Shown: positions 8,069 to 14,414 of the stretch, piece by piece | Layout: every line of letters starts with the position of its first letter | How positions within the stretch are numbered: the first letter of the stretch is position 1 | NCBI RefSeq assembly: GCF_003996855.1 | Contig: NZ_NRQY01000001.1 | Coordinates: 429,343-453,171, forward strand | From: Morganella morganii | GTDB taxonomy: Bacteria > Pseudomonadota > Gammaproteobacteria > Enterobacterales > Enterobacteriaceae | DNA: 23,829 nucleotides | Direction of reading: 5' to 3' | Translations under genes and position numbers: made by a program | Notes under the pieces: model-generated | What the model was told of the DNA's origin: nothing | Seen by the model: the letters and a program-made list of their open reading frames with translations, nothing else | Databases searched by the model: none

Positions 8069-9415
8069 TTATTCCTGTGGTTCTCCGGCCGCAGGAGTTT
8101 GTCCCGCGTGTTCTGCGCCTGGCTTGCGTCGTTTTCCGATATTTTTACTGACGCGGTGACGGATTTTGGTTTTTTTATTCTTCTCAGTTTCAGCGGCTTT
8201 TTGCTCTTTGCGCTTGGCGAGCACTTTTTTCGATGGCTTGTGCGTCGCTTTCTCCGATGGCGCACGGGTTTTCGGCCGTAGCTCATCGATTACCCGCATT
8301 TTGACCGGTTCTTCGATATACCGGATGATTTTACCGAGCAGCGGCTGGTCATGGGATTCGACCAGTGAAATGGCCACTCCTTTGCGTCCGGCGCGGGCGG
8401 TGCGCCCGATACGGTGCAGGTAGACATCCGCCGTGCGCGGCAGGTCAAAGTTAAATACGTGGCTGATATCCTCGATATCGATCCCGCGGGAGGCCACATC
8501 GGTTGCGATAAGCACAGTGGCACGGCCGTCGGTCATGCGGCTGATGGCTTCGTTGCGTTTCGCCTGAACCATCTCACCTTCGAGATAGCAGGAAACGATG
8601 TCCTGTGTGCGCAGCCAGTCAGACAGTTCACGCACGCGCTCACGTTTGCGGACAAACACCACGGTTTTGGTGACATCCGGCTGTTTCAGCAGGTGCGCGA
8701 GCAGGGCTTTCTTGTGATCCAGGTCATCGGCCCGCAGATAGAACTGCTGGATTTTTTTCCGCTCACGGCGTGAAGGGTCAGCTTCGATTTCAACCGGTTC
8801 GTTCAGGATACGTTTGGCGAAATCGCGGATAGCCTGGCCTTCGAGTGTGGCCGAGAACAGCATGGTTTGTGTGCGCCAGCGGGTTTCACCGGCGATAGTT
8901 TCGATGTCGTTGGCAAAGCCCATGTCCAGCATGCGGTCAGCTTCGTCAAGGATCAGGATCTCAACCGCGCGGCAGTCAAAGTTTTCTTCTTTTATATATT
9001 GCAGCAGACGGCCGGTAGTCGCGACAACGATGTCCTGGTTCTCACTGAACACTTCGGCGTGGTTCATATAGGCCACACCACCGGTGATAGTGGCAACATC
9101 GTGATGGGTGAACTGACAGAATTCTCTGGCCTGATCAGCCACCTGCATGGCCAGTTCGCGGGTCGGGGTCAGAATCAGCACGCGCGGCGGCCCGGATTTT
9201 TTACGCGGGAAGTCAGACAGGTGCTGAATGGCCGGCAGCAGATACGCGGCGGTTTTGCCGGTGCCGGTCGGGGCTGAACCCAGAATATCACGATTATCCA
9301 GCGCGGCCGGAATAGTGGCTTCCTGGATGGCGGTCGGACGCTCATAGCCCTTGGCATCCAGTGCACGGATCAGTTCATCGTTCAGTTCGAGTTCAGAAAA
9401 AGTAGTTGCAGTCAT
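8069..9415 (-). CDS. srmB: ATP-dependent RNA helicase SrmB
   Basis: SrmB is a DEAD-box RNA helicase that helps early assembly of the 50S ribosomal subunit. The 448-residue protein has the Q-motif region (YERPTAIQ), Walker A APTGTGKT (48-55), PTRELA, TGG, DEAD (157-160), SAT (188-190), then the second RecA domain with ATDVASRGIDI and HRIGRTARAGRKG. The tail after about residue 385 is Lys/Arg-rich, with KKVLAKRKEQK and NIGKRRKPG as in E. coli SrmB. AGAGGT lies 6 bases before the ATG. A TATAAT (9440-9445, minus strand) is a good -10 element upstream. The gene is divergent from trmN6, as in E. coli. Confidence 0.97.
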   Translation of the reverse strand: MTATTFSELELNDELIRALDAKGYERPTAIQEATIPAALDNRDILGSAPTGTGKTAAYLLPAIQHLSDFPRKKSGPPRVLILTPTRELAMQVADQAREFCQFTHHDVATITGGVAYMNHAEVFSENQDIVVATTGRLLQYIKEENFDCRAVEILILDEADRMLDMGFANDIETIAGETRWRTQTMLFSATLEGQAIRDFAKRILNEPVEIEADPSRRERKKIQQFYLRADDLDHKKALLAHLLKQPDVTKTVVFVRKRERVRELSDWLRTQDIVSCYLEGEMVQAKRNEAISRMTDGRATVLIATDVASRGIDIEDISHVFNFDLPRTADVYLHRIGRTARAGRKGVAISLVESHDQPLLGKIIRYIEEPVKMRVIDELRPKTRAPSEKATHKPSKKVLAKRKEQKAAETEKNKKTKIRHRVSKNIGKRRKPGAEHAGQTPAAGEPQE

Positions 9416-9439
9416 TATATACCTCTGTTTGGACCGCTG

Positions 9440-9445
9440 ATTATA
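9440..9445 (-). promoter_or_regulatory. Candidate -10 element of srmB
   Basis: TATAAT on the minus strand is a consensus -10, which would start transcription about 20 bases before the srmB ATG. No convincing -35 is seen at 16-18 bases: TTGATG is 20 bases away. Promoter position is plausible, strength unknown. Confidence 0.5.
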
Positions 9446-9565
9446 AACGGCTTGGACAGGATCTTCATCAAAAATAGTTGTCAGTGTGCGGGACTTTCTT
9501 CTGCGGGCAGAAGTCCGTATCCTGTCGCCGGGTTTTATTTATTTTAACAGACAAACAGTTCAGTG

Positions 9566-10309
9566 ATGATAACAGACGAAAAACAGCTGCCGCGACGCCG
9601 TGGTTTTGCATGTAAACAATTCTTTGTGGCTCATGATCGCTGCGCCATGAAAGTCGGAACCGACGGAGTGCTGCTCGGCGGCTGGGCGCCGTGCGAAAGT
9701 GCCCGCCATATTCTGGATATCGGTACCGGCAGCGGGCTGGTGGCTCTGATGCTGGCGCAGCGTTCACCGCCGGATACGCTGATTGATGCGGTGGATATCG
9801 ATGCTGACGCAGCGGCTCAGGCTGCCGGAAATTTCCTTGCATCACCATGGGGAGAGCGGATGCGCGTGTTTCATCTGGATATTGGTGAGTTTATCCGTAC
9901 CGATCCGGAAGCGCGTTATGACCTTATCGTCAGTAATCCGCCGTATTTCGCGCCGGCGGTTGCCTGCCGTGACAGTGCCCGGGAAACCGCCCGTTACACC
10001 ACGTCTCTGGAGCACCCGCAGCTGCTGCGGTATGCGGCTCAGCTCATCACGCCGGATGGTTTGCTTTGTGTGGTGCTGCCGTACACCACCGGACAGGATT
10101 TTATCGCCGCCGCCGGTGAGCAGAACTGGTTTCTGCACACACAGATCGCTGTATCAGATAAACCGGATACCCCTTTTCACCGGGTATTAATCGCGTTATC
10201 CCGCCGTCCGGGCTGTGCGCGGCACAGAACAATGAGTATTAAAACAGAAGAAGGGAGTTACAGTTCTGATTTTAAATCATTTATTACCGGCTTTTATCTG
10301 AAATACTAA
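9566..10309 (+). CDS. trmN6: tRNA1(Val) (adenine(37)-N6)-methyltransferase TrmN6
   Basis: TrmN6 (YfiC) methylates A37 of tRNA-Val using S-adenosylmethionine. With the ATG at 9566 the product has 247 residues; a GTG immediately before it is also in frame, and neither has a strong ribosome site. RRRGFACKQFFVAHDRCAMKV aligns with the E. coli N-terminus. The SAM motif I is DIGTGSG (51-57), and NPPY (124-127) is the catalytic signature of adenine-N6 methyltransferases. The C-terminal FYLKY resembles E. coli FYLFM. A hairpin (9491-9516) lies in the leader between srmB and this gene. In E. coli nadB comes next; here rpoE does. Confidence 0.94.
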   Translation: MITDEKQLPRRRGFACKQFFVAHDRCAMKVGTDGVLLGGWAPCESARHILDIGTGSGLVALMLAQRSPPDTLIDAVDIDADAAAQAAGNFLASPWGERMRVFHLDIGEFIRTDPEARYDLIVSNPPYFAPAVACRDSARETARYTTSLEHPQLLRYAAQLITPDGLLCVVLPYTTGQDFIAAAGEQNWFLHTQIAVSDKPDTPFHRVLIALSRRPGCARHRTMSIKTEEGSYSSDFKSFITGFYLKY

Positions 10310-10550
10310 ACAGAATGATGATTACCTCAATGAAGGTGTTTTTTTCAGTCAAAAGCAGATTTTACAGGATATTTACACTGTCCCGGGGCAATTTTCCGTG
10401 ATTATCAGAGGGATTACCGGCAAAAACGTGGTAATCTGTAACGTTAATCGCCGGAAAGATGGGCTGCAGATAATTACGCAGGACTTATCCGTGAAATATG
10501 TAATAAGGATCACAAAAAGGATCCTATTTTGTAATTTTTTTAAAAGAAAA
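10310..10550. other. Gene-free stretch where E. coli has nadB
   Basis: This AT-rich interval lies between trmN6 and the rpoE promoter. No piece of an L-aspartate oxidase is seen on either strand. A weak hairpin followed by seven T (about 10333-10348) might end trmN6 transcription, but its stem is only 4-5 bp. Additional rpoE promoters could lie here, but none is clear. The frame on the + strand is open from 10398 to 10604, with no evidence that it is translated. Confidence 0.5.
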
Positions 10551-10552
10551 AT

Positions 10553-10579
10553 GAACTTCGCTATTTTAGCTGACTCAAA
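10553..10579 (+). promoter_or_regulatory. Sigma-E autoregulatory promoter of rpoE
   Basis: GAACTT (10553-10558), 16 bases, then TCAAA (10575-10579) fits the sigma-E consensus (GGAACTT, 15-16 bases, TCTGA/TCAAA). Transcription would start near 10585, about 73 bases before the rpoE ATG. Sigma-E is known to activate its own operon in E. coli, so the site and its place agree. Confidence 0.82.
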
Positions 10580-10622
10580 GTATCGCTTGCTCATGATGAA
10601 GTGAAGCGAAACAGGAAAGAGA

Positions 10623-10649
10623 ATGGTGAAGCTGAGCTTCGGGAGATAA
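10623..10649 (+). other. Candidate leader mini-ORF before rpoE
   Basis: An 8-codon frame (MVKLSFGR, stop TAA) has a good ribosome site (AGGAAAG, 7 bases before its ATG) and ends 8 bases before the rpoE start. Its spacing would allow ribosomes to hand over to rpoE. ACAGGA (10611-10616), which overlaps its ribosome site, resembles a CsrA-binding core. In E. coli a leader ORF called rseD and CsrA control have been described for rpoE; equivalence here is speculative. Confidence 0.35.
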
Positions 10650-10657
10650 CACTGCGA

Positions 10658-11236
10658 ATGAGCGAGCAGTTAACGGATCAAATGCTGGTTGATCGGGTAC
10701 AAAAAGGGGATCAGAAAGCCTTTAATATGCTGGTGATACGCTATCAGCATAAAGTAGCGAGTCTGGTATCCCGTTATGTTCCGCAGAGTGATGTTCCGGA
10801 TGTGGCGCAGGAATCCTTTATTAAGGCCTACCGTGCAGTCGGGTCGTTTCGCGGTGACAGCGCATTTTATACCTGGCTGTACCGCATTGCGGTCAATACA
10901 GCAAAGAATTACCTGGTTGCTCAGGGGCGCCGTCCGCCGTCCAGTGATGTGGATGCCGGGGATGCTGAGAATTTTGAATCCTCAGGGGCGTTAAAAGAAA
11001 TTTCGAACCCTGAGAACTTAATGTTGTCTGAAGAATTAAGAGCGGTGGTTTTCCGCACGATCGATTCCTTACCCGAGGATTTGAAAACGGCGATTACATT
11101 GCGTGAGCTCGATGGTCTGAGCTATGAAGAAATAGCTGAGATTATGGACTGCCCGGTCGGTACGGTTCGTTCCCGTATCTTCCGCGCACGTGAAGCCATC
11201 GATAATAAAGTTCAGCCACTGATACAAAATCAGTGA
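10658..11236 (+). CDS. rpoE: RNA polymerase sigma factor RpoE (sigma-E)
   Basis: Sigma-E is the ECF sigma factor of the envelope-stress response. The 192-residue product opens MSEQLTDQMLVDRVQKGDQKAFN, nearly the same as E. coli. Region 2 includes SFRGDSAFYTWLYRIAVNTAKNYLV, which recognises the -10. Region 4 ends with LDGLSYEEIAEIMDCPVGTVRSRIFRARE, a helix-turn-helix that reads the GAACTT -35. The frame stays open 19 codons upstream to a GTG at 10601, but the E. coli-like start and a GGGAG about 12 bases before it favour 10658. The gene is first in the operon rpoE-rseA-rseB-rseC and is followed by rseA after 31 bases. Confidence 0.97.
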   Translation: MSEQLTDQMLVDRVQKGDQKAFNMLVIRYQHKVASLVSRYVPQSDVPDVAQESFIKAYRAVGSFRGDSAFYTWLYRIAVNTAKNYLVAQGRRPPSSDVDAGDAENFESSGALKEISNPENLMLSEELRAVVFRTIDSLPEDLKTAITLRELDGLSYEEIAEIMDCPVGTVRSRIFRAREAIDNKVQPLIQNQ

Positions 11237-11267
11237 GCACTTAAATCACACTGAAGGGAACGTAGGC

Positions 11268-11903
11268 ATGCAAAAAGAGACACTTTCCGCACTGATGGAC
11301 GGAGAAACTCTTGACAGTGAACTGGTTACCGCACTGACACAGGATGCAAATCTGCAGGCGGAGTGGGCCGGTTATCATCTTATCCGTGATACGATGCGCG
11401 GCGATCTGCCGGATGTTATGCATTTTGATATTGCGTCACGGGTAGCTGAAGCACTGGCGCAGGAGCCGGTTTATATCGCACCTCAGGCGATCCCAGAGTC
11501 CCAGCCTGAACCGAAAACATGGCGTGATTACGGATTTGTGGCAAAACTGCGCCCGTGGGCCAGTCAGCTGACGCAGGTCGGTATGGCAGCCTGTGTGTCA
11601 CTGGCCGTTATTATTGGTGTTCAGCACTATAATACGGACGGCACAGAGAGCGTGGTGAACGGTGATGCTTCCGCATTTAATACCGTGCCGTTCATGGGCA
11701 GTGCATCTCCTGTCAGCCTTGATCTGAAAAACGGCGCCGGTCTTGCCCCGCAGACACGGTTTGATCAGGAGCGCGGTGCGCGACTGAATGCGATTTTCCA
11801 GCAGTATGAACTGGATCGCCGTGTACACACGGATGGTCAGCCTGAAGTTAAACCGACAGCCACCCCGGAACAGGGTCGTATGTCTTCACAACCACAGCAG
11901 TAG
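11268..11903 (+). CDS. rseA: Anti-sigma-E factor RseA
   Basis: RseA is a single-pass inner-membrane protein that holds sigma-E inactive until it is cut by DegS and then RseP. The 211-residue product opens MQKETLSALMDGETLDSELV, like E. coli, and its cytoplasmic part (1-95) binds sigma-E. The membrane segment is about 101-119 (LTQVGMAACVSLAVIIGV), with the Ala108-Cys109 pair where RseP cuts in E. coli. The periplasmic part has FMGSASPVSLDL; by analogy DegS would cut between Val149 and Ser150. The tail is Gln/Pro-rich and diverges from E. coli. The gene sits 31 bases after rpoE and 2 bases before rseB. Confidence 0.97.
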   Translation: MQKETLSALMDGETLDSELVTALTQDANLQAEWAGYHLIRDTMRGDLPDVMHFDIASRVAEALAQEPVYIAPQAIPESQPEPKTWRDYGFVAKLRPWASQLTQVGMAACVSLAVIIGVQHYNTDGTESVVNGDASAFNTVPFMGSASPVSLDLKNGAGLAPQTRFDQERGARLNAIFQQYELDRRVHTDGQPEVKPTATPEQGRMSSQPQQ

Positions 11904-11905
11904 TA

Positions 11906-12862
11906 ATGAAACGAATCTGGTTATCCGTTGCTTTTCTGACGGGCAGCCTGTTACTCGCAGCACCGACCTCAGCACAATCACAAAGTGCTGAGGCGCTGTT
12001 GCAGAATATGGGTAACGCTTCCCGCACTCTCAGTTATGAACTCTCTTTTATTACCATTTCCCCGAAAGGTATCACACCTGTCCGTTACCGCTATGCGGTT
12101 ATGGATGGTCAGCCTGTCGCCCAGATTATGCAGATGGACAGCTCCCGGCGGGAAATTGTCCAGCGCGGGCAGGAAATCAGCTACTATGAGCCGGGGCTTG
12201 ATTCGTTCAGCCTGAGCGGTAATCACATTGTTGATTATCTGCCATCGATTATTTTCGCTGACTTCAATGCGCTGAAAGCTTATTACAATTTTATTGATGT
12301 CGGACGGATTCATATCGGTGATCATCCGGGCCGGGTGGTGCGGATCACCTCGAAAGATAATTCACGTTACAATTATATTGTGGTCGAAGATGAAGAAACC
12401 GGCCTGCCGTTACAGGTGGATCTGCTGGATCAGAATAATGTCTCACTTGAGCAGTTCCGCGTGGTTTCCGCTTCCGTGAATAACAGCAATGTGACAGAAA
12501 CACTGAAAGCGGTGCAGTCTGTCACCATGCCGCCGGTACTGGCTATTCCGCAGCCGGAAAAGGTCAAATTTGACTGGGATGTGATGCGTCTGCCTAACGG
12601 ATTTAAAGAAATGACCCGCAACCGCCGTCAGGTGGGCGAACAGGAATGGGTTGAAACCGTGATGTTCAGTGACGGTCTGTTCTCCTTTTCCGTGAATGTC
12701 GCCAAAGCGGTGAAGACACCAGAAAATCAACAGACAATGCGTCAGGGTTCGCGTACGCTGTACACCATACGTAAAGGTGATAATGAGATCACCGTCTTCG
12801 GCGAACTGCCGCCGGCAACCGCCCGGCAGATAGCAGATGGTGTGACATTCAGCGGAGGTTAG
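11906..12862 (+). CDS. rseB: Sigma-E factor regulatory protein RseB
   Basis: RseB is a periplasmic protein that binds RseA and shields it from DegS until it senses mislocalised lipopolysaccharide or lipoproteins. The 318-residue product has a Sec signal peptide (MKRIWLSVAFLTGSLLLA) with a likely cleavage after TSA at residue 23. A LolA-like N-terminal domain (about 25-205) is followed by a smaller C-terminal domain containing MRLPNGFKEMTRNRR and VMFSDGLFSFSV. The ATG is 2 bases after the rseA stop, so translation is probably coupled. Length matches E. coli (318 residues). Confidence 0.96.
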   Translation: MKRIWLSVAFLTGSLLLAAPTSAQSQSAEALLQNMGNASRTLSYELSFITISPKGITPVRYRYAVMDGQPVAQIMQMDSSRREIVQRGQEISYYEPGLDSFSLSGNHIVDYLPSIIFADFNALKAYYNFIDVGRIHIGDHPGRVVRITSKDNSRYNYIVVEDEETGLPLQVDLLDQNNVSLEQFRVVSASVNNSNVTETLKAVQSVTMPPVLAIPQPEKVKFDWDVMRLPNGFKEMTRNRRQVGEQEWVETVMFSDGLFSFSVNVAKAVKTPENQQTMRQGSRTLYTIRKGDNEITVFGELPPATARQIADGVTFSGG

Positions 12863-12863
12863 T

Positions 12864-13331
12864 ATGGTTAAAGAGTGGGCAACCGTGGTGCGCTGGCAGA
12901 ACGGGCGCGCGGTGCTGCGTTACGGGTCATCTGCCGGATGCGGCAGTTGCAAAGCCCGGGCGGCATGCGGCTCTTATCTGCTGAATAAACTGGGGCCGGA
13001 AGCTGGGCATCAGCTTGAAATTCCGGTAAGCGAACCGCTGGTAACCGACCAGAAGGTGGAAGTCGGGATTCCGGAAGGCAGTCTGCTGCGTTCTGCGATG
13101 CTGGTTTATCTCACGCCGCTGCTGGGTTTATTTGCCGGTGCGGGTCTGGTACAGGCACTGGCGGAAAGCCAGTCTGCGGTTCTCGCCGGGGGAATTCTCG
13201 GCGGCGCAGCCGGTTTTTTACTGGCACGCAAAATTGCCCGCCACTGGAGCGGCACGGCTGATTATGAGCCGGTTATTCTGCAAATCGGCCTTCCTCCGTC
13301 AGAGCTCAGTATTGATATGTGTGAATCCTGA
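12864..13331 (+). CDS. rseC: SoxR-reducing system protein RseC
   Basis: RseC is an inner-membrane protein linked to the Rsx/Rnf-type complex that keeps SoxR reduced, and it has a small positive effect on sigma-E. The 155-residue product has a cysteine cluster CGSCKARAAC (26-35) near the N-terminus and two membrane segments: about 77-98 (SAMLVYLTPLLGLFAGAGLVQA) and 103-120 (SAVLAGGILGGAAGFLLA). The start is one base after the rseB stop. A strong terminator follows 22 bases after its stop and ends the sigma-E operon. Confidence 0.95.
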   Translation: MVKEWATVVRWQNGRAVLRYGSSAGCGSCKARAACGSYLLNKLGPEAGHQLEIPVSEPLVTDQKVEVGIPEGSLLRSAMLVYLTPLLGLFAGAGLVQALAESQSAVLAGGILGGAAGFLLARKIARHWSGTADYEPVILQIGLPPSELSIDMCES

Positions 13332-13353
13332 TTCATTCAGATTTCGTATCCGT

Positions 13354-13389
13354 AAAAATGCCGGTCATGATTTGACCGGCATTTTTTTT
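13354..13389 (+). terminator. Rho-independent terminator of the rpoE-rseABC operon
   Basis: A 14-bp perfect stem (13354-13367 with 13373-13386) with a 5-base loop is followed by a run of eight T starting at 13382. It cleanly separates the sigma-E operon from the methyltransferase. Confidence 0.94.
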
Positions 13390-13477
13390 ACCATGAGAAT
13401 GTCAATGATTCTTATATTCTTCTGATACAGCTCAGGTAGCATAAGAAAATTCAGTATGCTGACCAGTGAGGGAAACA

Positions 13478-14209
13478 ATGCTATTACAGACAGTAAAGGA
13501 TTATCGTTTTACCGGCATGAAAAAAGCGTTTCAGGGGGGCAGTGCCGGTTATTCCGCATCCCCTCGTGAATTAATCTTCGAGTTGAATGACCTGATGATG
13601 CAGCTTTCCGTTAATGTCCTGGATATCGGTTTTGGTGTCGGAACGTTAGGTCGTATGATCAAAGCAAATCCGGATACATTTTACTGGTCTGTGGATGGTG
13701 TGGATGGATTTGAACCGAACTGTTATAACCAGACATTATTTGACGATGATATTTACCGGAATATCTGGCACGGACTGGCACAGGATATCCCGCAGGAATT
13801 ATTTGCCAAATATGATGTAATTTGTCTGCTGGATGTGATCGAACATCTGGACAGGGACACCGCAATTGAGCTGGTCAGATATATTCTGGCGAATATGAAT
13901 GACAATGCCCGCTTTTTTATCAGTACGCCGTTATGGTTTTACCCGCAGGACACAATGCAGGAAGGCGATCTGGAAAAACACCTTATCGGTGTGCCGGTAT
14001 CGTCTATGATGGCGATGCTGCCGCAAATGTATTCAGTGAATAATCCGCTGATTGGCGGGTTTGTTTACGGCAAATCCAGCCTGGATTATGCCGATATGTC
14101 CAGCCCGGTAACGAATCCCGCGTTTTCTCAGGAACAGGGCCGGGCTATCGCCCGTGCGGTCAATGTTGACTGCACGCCGGGAAAAATCACCCGTTTGCAG
14201 TATGAGTAA
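13478..14209 (+). CDS. Class I SAM-dependent methyltransferase of unknown target
   Basis: The 243-residue protein carries the SAM-binding motif VLDIGFGVG (47-55), an acidic strand end near SVDGVDGFEP (71-80), the motif-IV-like LLDVIEHL (117-124), and FFISTPLWFYPQ (147-158), all typical of Methyltransf_11-type enzymes. Nothing in it shows the substrate. The first 30 residues (YRFTGMKKAFQGGSAGYSAS) precede the fold and are not recognised. AGGGA lies about 5 bases before the chosen ATG; a GTG at 13466 is in frame but would place the start on that ribosome site. The gene stands alone between the sigma-E operon terminator and a convergent Tc locus. A role in polar-lipid, small-molecule or protein methylation cannot be told apart here. 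Confidence 0.85.
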   Translation: MLLQTVKDYRFTGMKKAFQGGSAGYSASPRELIFELNDLMMQLSVNVLDIGFGVGTLGRMIKANPDTFYWSVDGVDGFEPNCYNQTLFDDDIYRNIWHGLAQDIPQELFAKYDVICLLDVIEHLDRDTAIELVRYILANMNDNARFFISTPLWFYPQDTMQEGDLEKHLIGVPVSSMMAMLPQMYSVNNPLIGGFVYGKSSLDYADMSSPVTNPAFSQEQGRAIARAVNVDCTPGKITRLQYE

Positions 14210-14211
14210 AA

Positions 14212-14242
14212 AAATAACAGCCCGTATAACAGGCTGTTATTT
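14212..14242. terminator. Terminator between the methyltransferase and the tcB locus
   Basis: An 11-bp stem (AAATAACAGCC at 14212-14222, GGCTGTTATTT at 14232-14242) with a 9-base loop lies between the convergent stops. Read leftward, out of tcB, it ends in a long T run. Read rightward its T tract is interrupted. It is probably used by both genes. Confidence 0.85.
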
Positions 14243-14414
14243 ATCTCTTAGCGATACAGCTTACTCCGCTGTGTCGTTTTCATCCTCACTGACCACAAAC
14301 CACGGCGTGTACAGTGTACGCCGCTGGTAATTTTTAGCGGTGATCACCCGATGCTCACGGCCGAGCGGGTCATAATAGTGCGTGTCGGCGTACAGCTCCC
14401 GCCGCGCACTGTCA

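Noticed and set aside
9491..9516. Hairpin in the srmB-trmN6 interval as a terminator or riboswitch
   Set aside because: The stem is about 6-9 bp with a bulge and no T run, and no known riboswitch pattern was recognised.
10398..10604. 68-codon ORF upstream of rpoE as a gene
   Set aside because: It starts on a GTG without a ribosome site, has low-complexity basic content and contains the sigma-E promoter. No family was recognised.
10601..10657. rpoE starting at GTG 10601
   Set aside because: There is no ribosome site before the GTG, and the E. coli-like MSEQLTDQ start is present. Kept only as part of the leader observation.
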